From JABABV01 sp965222855 (GTDB taxonomy: Bacteria; Bacillota_I; Bacilli_A; Mycoplasmatales; JABABV01): a stretch of 64,000 bases of DNA. Position 1 is the stretch's first letter. Every line of letters starts with the position of its first letter. The position numbers and the translations under genes were made by a program. The notes under the pieces were generated by a model. It was not told the DNA's origin. It ran no database searches and worked only from the letters and a program-made list of their open reading frames with translations. The stretch covers positions 18,703-82,702 of the forward strand of contig CBDCUL010000008.1 of NCBI GenBank assembly GCA_965222855.1, written 5' to 3'. This document shows, in pieces, positions 33,429 through 44,375 of this stretch.

Positions 33429-34640
33429 TTAAATTGCCTCTTTCATCAAATTATTAGTTTTTAATTTACCAAATAGTGGTTTCCCTTTAACGAACACTTC
33501 AATAATTTCTAAGTATTCATTTAAGATGATTACATCAGCGATCAATCCGCTTTTAATAATACCAACTTTGTTGTTGATTTTTAATTGTTTAGCAGCATTA
33601 AAAGAGCTCATGCGGACAGCATCAGAAATAGTTGCGGCGCTATATCAAATGATATTACGAAAACATTCAATCATCGTAACTCCACTACCAGCAATTGTGT
33701 CAGTTCCTTTTAAAGTTAAAAAGGCCCCTTTTTTAGTAACGGCCATTCCGCCAGACATATAATGATCGCCATCATCACAGCCTTTAGGATTGATTGCATC
33801 TGTTACTAAAGTGATTCGTTCTGGTCCAAGAATTTCATAAGTTAGCGCAACGATTTCTTTACGAACATGAATCCCATCACAAATTAACTCATTTAAAACG
33901 TTTCCTTTGTAATGAAAACTAGCGGCCACGATTCCGGGATCACGATGACGGAATCCACTCATCGCATTATATAAATGCGTAGTGTGAATCGCACCATGAT
34001 CAAACGCTTCTAATGCTTCTTCGAAGTTAGCATTAGAATGTCCAACTGAAGGAATAATATTTAGCGCTTTTAAATCTTTAGTAAATGTTTTATTACCTCT
34101 TTCGGGTGCATAAGTAATAATTTTAATATTACCGTTAGCAGCTTCTTGAAGTTTTTTAATTTCATTAATATTAGGTTTTCTTAATAAAGATTTTTTATGA
34201 GCACCTTTGAACACTTCTGAAAGATATGGCCCTTCTAAATGACAACCTAATAATGTGGCTGCAATTGATGGTCATTCTGGAGAATTTTGTAATTCCATTG
34301 CTTGATTCATTACTTTAAGAGCACGTTTAATAGTGCTTAATTCCGCCGTAATCGAAGCAGCAACAACTGAAGTTGTTCCTTCTAATGGTAAGTCAGATAA
34401 AAAAGTTTTTCAACTTTCTAAATCACTATCCATAAAATCTTTTTCAAAAGCACCATGAATATGCATATCAATAAAACCAGGAATTGCAATTAAATTTTGA
34501 CAATCAATTTCTGATTTATCAACAGCACTATTATCATTTGATTTAATTTCAGAAATTAAATTATTTTCTAATATTAAAGTTGCATCATTTAAAGTCTCAT
34601 TATAATTAATAATTTTAATATTCTTTAAAGTTGTCTTCAT
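33429..34640 (-). CDS. nagA: N-acetylglucosamine-6-phosphate deacetylase
   Basis: The 403-residue amidohydrolase has metal motif GFIDMHIHGAFEKDFMD, LLGCHLEGPYLS with its Glu ligand, PSVGHSNANFEEAL and GAIHTTHLYNAMSG for the His ligands, and VTDAINPKGC with the catalytic Asp. It deacetylates GlcNAc-6-phosphate from PTS uptake, and nagB next door finishes the conversion. RBS is AGAAGGATC. Confidence 0.96.
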
Positions 34641-34661
34641 ATTTATAGATCCTTCTTTGGT

Positions 34662-35456
34662 TTAGTTTTTAGAACGTGAATTGTATTCTTGAGCGATACG
34701 CAGTGCTAATTGTAATGAATTATAAATCGCTTGAATTAAAGCATAAAATAAACGTAATTTTAATATTCTTCTAATAATTGTATATTCGTGTGGTGTTAAA
34801 TCACCATTTTTTAAACAATTATCTAAAAATGGTTTAGTTTTTTTAAATAGTTCTATTCTGAAAGCGACAGCAATTCAAGAACCAACGACTATTAATACAA
34901 TAAAAATAATTGCAAAAACAGCATATAGTGCTGAATCTTCTAATGCGTTGGCAGAATTATTAAGAACATTAACACCAAATATTGGTAAGACTAATAAAAT
35001 CCCAATTATATAAGCTATTAACAGCATTAATCCTGCTAACGGTGAAGCAAAACGATAAATTCAAATTCGTTTTTCGCGCTTCTCAACTAATGTTGCAAAA
35101 TATCCTTTTTCCATAGATTCATTTAAAGTTCAAATTGATTTTCGACAATAAGTTCAACCTTTTAATGACAATCTTTGTAAACGACGACTGTAATTTCAAA
35201 AAGTAAACCCTCCAAATAATCAACGCGCAACTACGTTAGTATTATTTAAATGATAATATTGCATTGTTTTACGTGAAAAATTCGCTCCATTAAAACGGCG
35301 ATTATTTTTACGATAAATTCATGAATGTTTAATTCAATAGCAAAAATAAAAGATTCCTGTAATTGTTAAAATTAATCCTGTGAATCCCAAAAGACTGGCT
35401 AACACATATACGAGAGCACTTGGATTTGGACTTGTATTTATTAATAAATTTTTAAT
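34662..35456 (-). CDS. hypothetical membrane protein with non-ATG start
   Basis: The 264-residue protein has four likely membrane helices: two at the N-terminus (ALVYVLASLLGFTGLILTITGIFYF) and two at about 145-200 (PLAGLMLLIAYIIGILLVLP; YAVFAIIFIVLIVVGSWIAV). A basic, aromatic cytoplasmic stretch lies between them. No ATG fits. An AGAGGTG ribosome binding site at 35464-35470 sits 7 bases before an ATT codon, and the next alternative is a GTG at 35405 without RBS. TATAAT lies just upstream. It leads the nagA-nagB-GT4-PGM unit. Not recognised as any family; the start is uncertain. Confidence 0.6.
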
Positions 35457-35490
35457 TATTAATCACCTCTTTTAATATTATACTATTCTT

Positions 35491-35535
35491 CAAAAAAAAG
35501 TGGTAATCATTTTAAAATAATTACCACTTTTTTTA
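35491..35535. terminator. terminator downstream of metK
   Basis: AAAAAAAAGTGGTAAT...ATTACCACTTTTTTT hairpin. Confidence 0.88.
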
Positions 35536-35543
35536 TATATTTT

Positions 35544-36725
35544 TTACAGTTGAGCAATGATTTTTTTAATCGCTGCTACTTTGTCTAATTTTTCTCAAGG
35601 TAGTCCTTCAATATCTTGGCGACCAAAATGCCCATAAGAACTAACTTTAAAATATCATGGTTTTTGTAAATCTAGTTCACGAATAATTCCACTCGGAGTT
35701 AAGTTAAATAATTTTCTAATAATATTAATAATTAATGATTGATCATATTTGCTAGTATTTTTAGTATCAACTCAAATTGATGTTGGTTCAGCAACACCAA
35801 TTGCATAAGATAATTGCAATTCAATTTCTGAAGCAATTCCAGCTGCTACTAAATTTTTAGCAATATAGCGAGCAGCGTAAGCTGCGCTACGATCTACTTT
35901 AGTTGGATCTTTTCCAGAGAAAGCTCCGCCCCCATGACGCGCTGATCCGCCATAAGTATCAACAATAATTTTACGACCAGTTAAACCAGTGTCGCCAACA
36001 GGCCCACCAATTACAAATCTACCAGTCGGATTAATTAAAATTTTAAAATCTGCTGAATTAGGTAAATAGTTATTAACTACTGGCTTGATAATGCTATTTT
36101 TAATATATTCATAAAAAGCGCCTAAATCAATATTATCTAAATGTTGAATTGACATTAAAACACTATGAACTTTTGGACAAGTAGCATCAGTATAATCGAT
36201 AGTTACTTCTGATTTCATATCTGGGCCAGCAAATTTAAACGCTTTGCTTTTACGTAAGTGTGATGCTTTCTTAACTAATTCATGAGCAATTGATAGCGCT
36301 AGTGGCATATAATTTTTCGTTTCATTAGTTGCATAACCAAACATAATTCCTTGATCTCCAGCACCAACTTCTTGAGCAATATCACTAGCGTGATTTACTC
36401 CAATTGCAATATCGTGTGATTGTTTATTAATTAATATTTCAATTGGATATGTTGCTGGATCAATTCCAGTAGCTGTGCTATAACCAATATGAGCTAATAC
36501 ATCACGTGCCACTTGTTCATAATTAACATGTGCTCTCGTTGTAATTTCACCTGAAATAATTAACTTATGTGCTGTTGCAAAAGTTTCGCAAGCAACTCGT
36601 GAATAGCGATCTTGTGTTAAACACGCATCTAAAATAGCGTCTGATATTTGATCACAAATCTTGTCAGGGTGTCCTTCCGATACTGATTCAGAAGAGAATA
36701 ATAATAAATTTTTTGTTTTTTTCAT
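35544..36725 (-). CDS. metK: S-adenosylmethionine synthase
   Basis: The 393-residue enzyme has FSSESVSEGHPDKICDQISD at the N-terminus, EVGAGDQGIMFGYA for ATP binding, and the P-loop-like GGGAFSGKDPTKVDRSAAY. It joins methionine and ATP to make SAM. Its leader carries a SAM-I-type riboswitch, so synthesis is probably shut by its own product. RBS AAAGAGG sits 7 bases before the ATG, inside the riboswitch hairpin. Confidence 0.97.
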
Positions 36726-36731
36726 AAAAAA

Positions 36732-36773
36732 ACCTCTTTCTTTAATTTTAAATTAATAAAATTAGAAAGAGGT
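36732..36773 (-). terminator. regulatory hairpin of the metK riboswitch
   Basis: On the minus strand, CCTCTTTCTAATTTTA pairs with TAAAATTAAAGAAAGAGG and is followed by TTTTTTT and the metK ATG. The 3' arm contains the metK ribosome binding site, so the hairpin could terminate transcription, hide the RBS, or do both. Confidence 0.8.
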
Positions 36774-36794
36774 ATTTAAATTCATAATAAATTT

Positions 36795-36899
36795 ATTATT
36801 GTTAGTGTATTTAATACACTCTGGAACAAACCACCTTGTTGTTAAACAATAGGTTGGTGCAAGTCATCGACGTTCTCCATCTCGTTGCCTCTTAATAAT
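36795..36899 (-). promoter_or_regulatory. SAM-I (S-box) riboswitch aptamer upstream of metK
   Basis: Read on the minus strand, the leader follows the S-box consensus: TTATTAAGAGG, then GTCGATGAC, CACCAACCT and AAGGTGGTTTGTTCCAGAG. P3 is the hairpin CCTATTGTTTAACAACAAGG, P4 is AGTGTATTAAATACACT, and P1 closes as ATTATT (36894-36899) with AATAAT (36795-36800). The kink-turn/P2 part is looser than the usual consensus. Promoter -10 TATAAT lies at 36914-36919. Confidence 0.82.
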
Positions 36900-36913
36900 T
36901 TTAGTTGTAATTT

Positions 36914-36919
36914 ATTATA
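36914..36919 (-). promoter_or_regulatory. promoter of the metK transcript
   Basis: TATAAT on the minus strand lies about 15 bases before riboswitch P1, the expected distance for a start just ahead of the aptamer. Confidence 0.65.
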
Positions 36920-36953
36920 TCTTGTTTTGGCTTATTTGTAAATAGGAAATAAA

Positions 36954-38672
36954 TTATTTTCCAGTAACTTTTTTCATAGCATTAGCTACAAATTCTACTT
37001 TAGGACCAATAATTATTTGTACTGTTTTTTTCGAAGGAGTAATAATTCCAAAGACTTTTAATTTCTTAATAGCTTCTTTTTGAACTTTAGCGCCATCATG
37101 TACGATAATTCTTAATCTAGTAGCACAATTTCCAATAGAATCAATATTATCATTTCCACCTAATAAAGGTAGAATTTGTTCTGATAAAGTAACTCATTGT
37201 GATTTTTTAGTTGTAGGTGCTATTGAATTAGCTGAACTACCTTTTGTTTCGTTGTATCCTTTATGATCTTCTGGCTGTTCGTTAACGTCAGACACGATAT
37301 TTGAGTGACGTCCCGGTGTTGCCAAGTCGAATTTCTTGATAAAGAAAGTAAATAAAGAATAATAGACACCAGCACATACTGCGCCGATTGGTCAAATTCA
37401 TAATGGGTTTGATCAAATAGTACCAATGTTTTTGAAGTAATCTCATGATGTAGGTAATGAAATTAAGTAATCAAACAATCCGGCTGAGAATCCAAATCCA
37501 ATATGGATGTTCATTGCCACTACTATGAATGAGAATATTCCTGTTAATAATGCATGTAGTCCATATAGTGCAGGTGCTAGGAACACAAATGAGAATTCAA
37601 TTGGTTCAGTGATTCCTGTACAGAATGAAACTAAAGCGGCTGATCCTAAGATCCCCATTGTTGCTTTACGATTTTCAATTTCTGAACAAAATATCATTGC
37701 TGCTGCTGCTGCCGGTAGACCAAACATCATAATTGGGAAGTAACCTGATTGGAATACTCCGGCTCCCTTAATACCATGCGCAAACGCTGAGATATCTCCG
37801 AAAGCTGAAATAGTTTGACCGGCGTGTGGTGTAACTCCTGGTATTACACTACCTCCTGAAAAAGGAACTTGGAATCAGAATATTGTATTAACAATATGAT
37901 GTAATCCGAAAGGTAGCAGGAATCTGTTTAAGACTCCGTAAATTCCAGCCATTAATCCAACAATCATTGTATTGGCTTGATGACCTGGTGATGTGAATGA
38001 TTGGTTAACAACTCAATGTCCGAATAAATCGAATACATATCCAATTCATGGAAGAATTAGAGCTGCTACAACTCCAACAATCATAATTACGAATGTTGTT
38101 ATCATTGGAATGAAACGACGTCCTGAAAAGAATCCAAGAGCTGCTGGTAATTCCACTTCTTTATAACGATTATATAGGAATGCTGTAGTGAACCCTGAGA
38201 CGATCCCCCCCAATACTCCTGGGATAACATTTCACGCTGGTGCAAGCTTCCCGTTAGTATTTGTAACTGTTCATAATAAATGAGATAAGTTAGATGGTAC
38301 TGTAGTATTTCCAACTTTAAAATCTCCTGTAAGTACATGTGAATAAAATAAACTTGGTAACGCATGTGCTGACAGTAATCCTTTAAGCGCTAGTAGTGCT
38401 AATGCTCCTACTAAGGCTGCCTCTCCTCGAGAGTCTTTTGTTAATCCAAATGCTAATCCGATAGAAAAGAAAAGCCCTAAATTACCAAAAAACGCGTTTC
38501 CGGGTGCGGCAATAATATTACCTAAGATGGCTTGAATGTTTGTTGCTGCGTCTGCTCCAACATTGTGAAACGTTCCGGCAAAGATCCCAACACGCATCAA
38601 TAAAGCTGCGACTGGCATACAAGCAATCGGGTATAGAAGTGCCTTACCTAGATTCTGTAATCTAGCTAACAT
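36954..38672 (-). CDS. PTS glucose/N-acetylglucosamine-type transporter subunit IICB
   Basis: The 572-residue PTS permease has its EIIC domain at about 1-420 (LARLQNLGKALLYPIACMPV; FLYNRYKEVELPAALGFFSG, GRRFIPM; GITEPIEFSFVFLAPALY with the conserved Glu). A linker leads to EIIB at about 490-572 with the phosphorylated Cys516 in IGNCATRLRIIV. There is no EIIA in the chain, so a separate EIIA is needed. The family covers glucose, GlcNAc and related sugars. nagA and nagB 3-5 kb away favour GlcNAc but do not prove it. RBS AGGAGAC. Confidence 0.9.
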
Positions 38673-38809
38673 ATTTAAAAGTCTCCTAACTTTTATAAAT
38701 TAAATAAATTTTTAATAAAAAATAAATAATAAGTATGGGACAATCCAAAAATCAAATAAAGATAATTAATTATTCCAATTTCCATTATAGCACTAAATAT
38801 CTAAAAAAA

Positions 38810-38847
38810 AAAGCATTATTTGAGTTATTCTCAAACAATACTTTTTT
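38810..38847 (-). terminator. terminator of the LicB-like permease gene
   Basis: AAAAGCATTATTTGAG...CTCAAACAATACTTTT is an imperfect hairpin with A and T runs; the permease stop codon lies in its loop side. Confidence 0.78.
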
Positions 38848-39922
38848 CGTGTTTCGGATTACGAATGTTATTTTTAGAAACTAATAAAACTCCGCCTATC
38901 ATAATAAATAAGAATATTCAGAATCACCAGTGCAATTTATAATCGTTATTTCCCGATATGCTACTTAGTCAACCTAAGCTTGCAAATATCGATTGAAAGA
39001 TAGCTGTACTCAAAGTACAACTGTTATAAAATGCCGATGCAATTCCTGAACCAATTACTCGAACTGAGTTGTAAAAAAAGATTCTTCCAAAAAACATTGT
39101 TGCTCCAACGATAGCGATTCCGATTAGAAATTGTCAATTTGTAAAGAATTCTCCATACCATTTAGCAGATTGTGAAATGCTAACATTTGTAAATAAAGTA
39201 GCAATCATAATTACGAATGGGGCTGCCAATGCACCAGATAAGACTTTTAAATTAACGATTGTATCGGTTTTCATTTTCATATTTGAAAAACGAAGGGCAG
39301 TATCAATTAAAATATTTTCAATACTTCAACAGACAGGCGCTAAACAAGACAATACAATTCCCATAATTAACATTGTTTTATAATGTTCACTAACATCACT
39401 AGTAATTATTGTAACGATTCCCATAACTAAAGCAGAAGCAAAAGTTAAAAAAACTCCAATTCAACCATAGATATTAATTCTATCTTTGAATATTATAACT
39501 GCACCAATCATTGTAAATATTGGCATTCATGCACTAAATGCAGAACCGTATGCAGGACTACTGAATAAGATTCCTAAAGTTAAAAATGTGTAACCTAGTG
39601 GTCCAGATATTATTCCACCGATGACAATTAATCAACCTCATTTATTTTTTAATAGATAAAACATATCTTTAAAATAATTTTTAATTTGACCACGAAGCAA
39701 AGCTGTCACTATCGAGGTTATTGTGTTGAATAATTCTTTCAAAGCTACGAATACAAATCCTCAAATAATAATTTTATAAGTTTCGTTCCCGGAAAAGGCC
39801 CATTTTATAGAACCGTGTTGGAAAGCTAACGATAAAATCAATACTGGATATAGGCCATAAAAAAAGGAACAGGCTACCCCTGATATAATTCCTTCTTTTT
39901 TACGACTAAGTTTCATTTTCAT
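38825..39922 (-). CDS. EamA/DMT-family permease, LicB-like
   Basis: The 365-residue protein has ten predicted helices arranged as two EamA repeats: KKEGIISGVACSFFYGLYPV in the first; GWLIVIGGIISGPLGYTFLT, then YGSAFSAWMPIFTMIGAVII and IGSGIASAFYNSCTLSTAIF near the repeat ends. DMT permeases carry small metabolites. In pneumococcus the choline permease LicB is a DMT protein encoded beside tarI and tarJ, and here the permease lies 0.7 kb after tarJ, so choline or a polyol is a plausible substrate. It is longer than LicB (about 290) because of an enlarged loop. RBS AGGAAAC. Confidence 0.75.
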
Positions 39923-40002
39923 AATGTTTCCTACCGATCTTTCTAAATTAATGGGTATGGTAATACTAAATATAATAACATATTTTTGAAAAAATACAAT
40001 AG

Positions 40003-40045
40003 AAAAGTTAGTTTTAATTAAAAATAACTAATAAAACTAACTTTT
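40003..40045. terminator. terminator after the thiol peroxidase
   Basis: Perfect 14-bp stem AAAAGTTAGTTTTA/TAAAACTAACTTTT. It closes the GT2-to-peroxidase transcript, leaving the LicB-like permease on its own unit. Confidence 0.75.
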
Positions 40046-40081
40046 ATAAAATTTTATTTTTTAAAAAACTAAATAAATCTA

Positions 40082-40567
40082 TTAAATTGAACAAAGTTCG
40101 GTTTTTCCTTCATTAATTCTTTTAATAGAATTAGATAATCTTAGAATTTCTTTAACAGATCTAGGCATCTTAACGGCGTTAATTGTTTTGTTTCATAAAA
40201 TACCTTTATCATCCATCATTAACGTAACACGGTACGTTAATTTGAACTCTGGGTCATAAAAATTGTTCGCTTGCGCTCATTCAAGTGGAATTGAAACAAA
40301 TGAAAACGGTAATTGGTGATCAGCTTTATATTTTGCTAATTCTTCAGGTGATGCTAATGAACCAACAATAATGTTTACTCCAGAAAATTGATTGTTGATT
40401 GCTCCTAAACGAATGACTTCGCTATCGCAAATTGAAGTTCCTGCTTTGGGAATAATGAATAAAATATTATATTGATCTTTACTAAAACAAATTTTATCTT
40501 TTATTTCACCATTACAGTTGACTCCTGGGAAATTAAGATTTTCTACTTTTTGACTAACATTTAACAT
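40082..40567 (-). CDS. thiol peroxidase-like peroxiredoxin
   Basis: The 161-residue thioredoxin-fold protein has IIPKAGTSICDSEVIRLGAI, where the Cys takes the place of the Tpx/AhpC peroxidatic residue (usually DTPVC). VSIPLEWAQANNFYDPEFKL and RVTLMMDDKGILWNKTI follow the Tpx pattern. It would reduce peroxides with electrons from thioredoxin; trxA lies 6 kb away. The start at 40567 is chosen because AAGGAG sits 8 bases before it. An upstream in-frame extension overlaps tarJ. It lies 26 bases after tarJ. Confidence 0.75.
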
Positions 40568-40593
40568 AAAAATACTCCTTAAATTTAGTGATA

Positions 40594-41613
40594 TTATATC
40601 GATCATTCAATAACAGTTTTAAAATCATTATTTAAATCTTTTTGAAAAGCTTGCACAATTTCTTTTAAAGACTTTACATTAATTGTATCACTAATCAAAT
40701 TTTTAATGTGTTTATTAAAATCTGGATTTTTTAGTAGTTCCTTAACTGCTAAAAAATCTTTATAACCGCTACGAGATCTTCCGATAATAGTTATTCCTTT
40801 TTCCAATAAATCACGCGCTTTAAAATTAAAATTATTTTCACTTATACCTAATAAAACAATAGTACCTTCTGGTTTTAATAATTTAATAGCCTCTATGATA
40901 ATACCGTTTTGATTGTTACCGCCCACACACTCAAAAACTAAATCAAATTTATTGTAATCAGATTTCATTGGTTGTTGTGTGGTTTTATGGTTAATATGAT
41001 CAAATTTGTTTATTTTAGTTTTGTGCTTTCCAAAAATAAAGATGTTGGCATTTTCTAAGCAAAATTTTAAAAGTAAACTTGCAGAAAAAGCGATTGGCCC
41101 ATCTCCAATAACTGCAATATTTATTTCTTTATTTGTTGAATTGTACTTGGTTAAAATATGGAAAATGCCATGATAAGCTACCGATAGTGTTTCGCACATT
41201 ATCGAAGATTCTAATGGTATATCATTTATTTTTATTAATCTACGTGGATCCATATCAACAAATTCTTGCATAAACCCATCATACCCTGACCCTCTAAATT
41301 TACCAGGTATATAATTTTCTGAAAAATCACAATTGAAAAAATTAGGTGTGTTTGGAATCATAGCTACTCGATCGCCTTGTGCAAAAGTGTTACTGCCGTC
41401 ATAGACTACTTCCCCAACAGCTTCATGAATTAAAGCCATCGGCATTTTTTTAGATAGCACAGCTTTAGTTCTGTTACCAGTGAAATATCGTTGATCAGCT
41501 TTACAAATTGCTAATAATAATGGCCTGATAATTACGTTGTTATTAATATCGATGGAACGATAAGTTTCTATAAATTGAAATGGTTCAATTAATTGATAGA
41601 TTTTATTAATCAT
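40594..41613 (-). CDS. tarJ: ribulose-5-phosphate reductase TarJ
   Basis: The 339-residue medium-chain dehydrogenase matches TarJ closely: MINKIYQLIEPFQFIETY, LLLAICKADQRYFTGNR with the zinc-ligand Cys, PMALIHEAVGEVVYDG, AMIPNTP, GSGYDGFMQEFVDMDPRRL, DLVFECVGGNNQNG and GRSRSGYKDF. It reduces ribulose-5-phosphate to ribitol-5-phosphate, which TarI activates to CDP-ribitol for teichoic acids. The ATG overlaps the tarI stop by 8 bases with GGTGAG upstream. Finding it in a wall-less organism is unusual. Confidence 0.92.
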
Positions 41614-42319
41614 TATTCTCACCAATATCAACAATTGCTCTAGCTAGTCTCAAATCATAAGGTGTTGTTATTTTAATATTAGATTTATTAGCATACACTA
41701 ATTTAATTGGATATTTGAAATAATCAAATATTCCACAAACATCAGAAAAAACATCATTGTTTATTTTCTTATAAAGATCTTCAAAAGTGGCCATAGAAAA
41801 TGTTTGTGGTGTCATTCCTAAAAACATTATTTTTCGAATTGGAATATTCTTAACATAATCTCCATCATTACTTTCAACAATAGTGTCAGTAGCAGGAATT
41901 ACAGTATCTATACAGATTCCTGGTTTGTAAGCTTTAATGTTAGCTATAATAGTAGCAAAAGACACGAAAGGTCTAACAGCATCATGTGTGATTAATACTG
42001 CATCTTCTAATGAAAATTCTTTTTTAATGTATTTTACAGCATTAATAGTGGAATTGTTACGAGTTGTTCCACCATTACAAATAAATATTTTATGAATAAC
42101 GTTTTTATCAAATGCTTTATTTATTTCTATTGTTAAAAATTTAATTCATGAAATTCTACAAGAAATAATGATTTTATCAATTTCTTTTACTAATAGAAAA
42201 CGAGTTATAGTATGAATGATTATTGGTTTATCATTAATTTTTAAAAATTGTTTTGGCGTTTTCAGATTGCCCATACGATCTCCGGAACCACCAGCTAAAA
42301 TTATTGCTATATTTTGCAT
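41606..42319 (-). CDS. tarI: ribitol-5-phosphate cytidylyltransferase TarI
   Basis: The 237-residue nucleotidyltransferase of the IspD/TarI group opens IAIILAGGSGDRMGN, then PKQFLKINDKPIIIHTITRF, a TarI-type sequence. It continues with CNGGTTRNNSTINAVKYI, ITHDAVRPFVS and the C-terminal NIKITTPYDLRLARAIV. It makes CDP-ribitol from CTP and ribitol-5-phosphate. IspD is the alternative, but the coupled tarJ decides. RBS AAGGAGTTAAT. It follows the big membrane protein by 12 bases. Confidence 0.92.
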
Positions 42320-42331
42320 ATTAACTCCTTA

Positions 42332-44332
42332 TTAAATTAGAGATATTTTTAATAAATAATAACTTTTAAAATTGGTTAAAATTTTAATATGACTTTTTGA
42401 TGTTTCATCAATTATATTATTTGTATAAACTAAAATATCATTAATTTTAAAATTTTGTAAAAATAAATAGTCTGATTGATTAATGATTCCTTTGTTTTCT
42501 ATGTTATGAACAACTTGTTTTATTGCTGTCTTTACTTCTTGATTAGTTAAACTGTTTTTTCCATTATTTAAATTTAATTTATTTAATAATTTAGTTACAT
42601 CTTCTCCATTTCAAAAAGGACTTATAAAATAACCGTTTTTTAAAAACAATTGCGCCTCTATTGCATCACTACTGATTATTGTAAAATCATTATATTTTAA
42701 ATTATTATTAAACGTGCCAAAATCTTTAGGAGTTAGATAGTTATGATGTTTATCTAATACAGCATAAGAATGATGGCTATACACATTACTGAAAACACTT
42801 GATATTATTAAAGGTGTTAAAAAGATGGCTGATATCAAACATTGCATTTTTTTATTATAATTTCTTGATAATAATTTTGGGCTATAGTTTCACATATGCT
42901 TAATAAATAAATAAATAAAATTTTCCACAATTAAGAATACTTCTAAAATAGAAATATAATATATTCGATAATTAGTATTTTTTAATATTAAAAATATAAT
43001 TGGTCAAACAAAAGGATTCATTAATATAATAATTCAAAATTGTCCAAAAGTAATTTTGTTATATTTTAGTAAATGAAATCAAGATATTGCAAAAGCGATG
43101 ACAAAAATTACAAAAATAAAACTGATAGGATGGTTTTTATTTATATCAAAAATTTGCATAAAGCATTGCTTGTAAAGAAATTTTATATTTCAATTTGGTA
43201 AAAGATTAGGCATACAAAATACAAGTAATAGTAATGGGGATAGTGCCATTAATCATATAAATATTTTATTATTAAACTTTTGTAGTAGTGGATTGATAAA
43301 ATTGGCTATATTAAATTTCAATAAAAAGAAAGCTACTATCAAAATTCATAAAGTTATAATGATCGAAAGTGTTATATTATGGTTATCAAATCTAATTAAA
43401 GGTAACCAAGATATGAAAGCGATTATCATAAATATTAAATAGTTGTTAATTTTTTTATTTCATAAAATGTAAGCTAATATTATGAATACGCTGACCAAGA
43501 TAAAATATGTACTTATCGCTGAAATCGCTAGAGGAAAAATAATTAATAATATATTATCTCGTTTTATATTTGAATTATAGATTTTTAATAAAAAGTATAT
43601 GAAAAATATTCCTAAAAAAAATCCAACATCCACACCTCTTATACTTTCAAATAATATTCAATAAAAAATATTAAAAATAAAAAATATAAAAATGATAAAA
43701 TAAATAAATATATTTGACTTTTTAGGTCTAAAAAATAACATAAATATTAATATAGTAAAAATAAAAATAAAAGATCTATTAATATATAATGTTGAAAAAG
43801 CAGCATTATTATTAATCATATAAAATAAACTAATTAATTCATAATAACTTTCATTTAAATAATAACTTTGCGACAACATTGTATTACTGTACGAATTATA
43901 TTGGTTTTCGTTAACAAATCACGAATTACCTTCAACCATATTGACATAAAAATAATTATCAGCATCTCAATGCAATATAGTTTGTGTTAATAATAATAAA
44001 AACACAGAAACTACAATAATTAATATTAATAGGTCGGTTTTGTTTTTTAGTCAATTAAAGGTAATCTTTTTGATAATTATTTTATAAATAAATCAACTTC
44101 ATATAATAATTTCTAATGTAATAAAAGTCACGAATCAAAAAATATAATATAAGGAAAATATAAAAGGTAAAAAATTAGCAAAAAAAACTAATGCCATCAT
44201 TAGTAAAAATGATATAAAATATCTAATTATTGAATTTTGTAATTTAGTATTTTTTATTGGCAATAAATTATTAGGCACTAAAAAATAAATTGGAAATTGA
44301 AATACAATTAATAAGATTAAAATAAAAATCAA
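42332..44332 (-). CDS. multispanning membrane protein, GT-C/DUF6077-like
   Basis: The 666-residue protein has about 14 membrane helices. After the first four helices comes an extracellular loop with TILHWDADNYFYVNMVEGNS, an acidic D-x-D site where GT-C glycosyltransferases carry their catalytic residues. A C-terminal soluble part of about 150 residues follows the last helix (KDFGTFNNNLKYNDFTIISS). The outline resembles DUF6077/YfhO-type proteins, which are thought to use lipid-linked sugars outside the cell. No ATG fits: TTG at 44332 with AAGGATGG upstream is the best start. It heads directly into tarI, so a role in attaching or polymerising ribitol-phosphate or sugar units is possible. Confidence 0.68.
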
Positions 44333-44375
44333 AATACACCATCCTTAGACTTTGGTTTTAAATGTTTTTTAAAAT

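Noticed and set aside
41606..42319. IspD (isoprenoid pathway) as identity
   Set aside because: The tarJ overlap and the PKQFLKINDKPI sequence favour TarI; no other isoprenoid genes are nearby.
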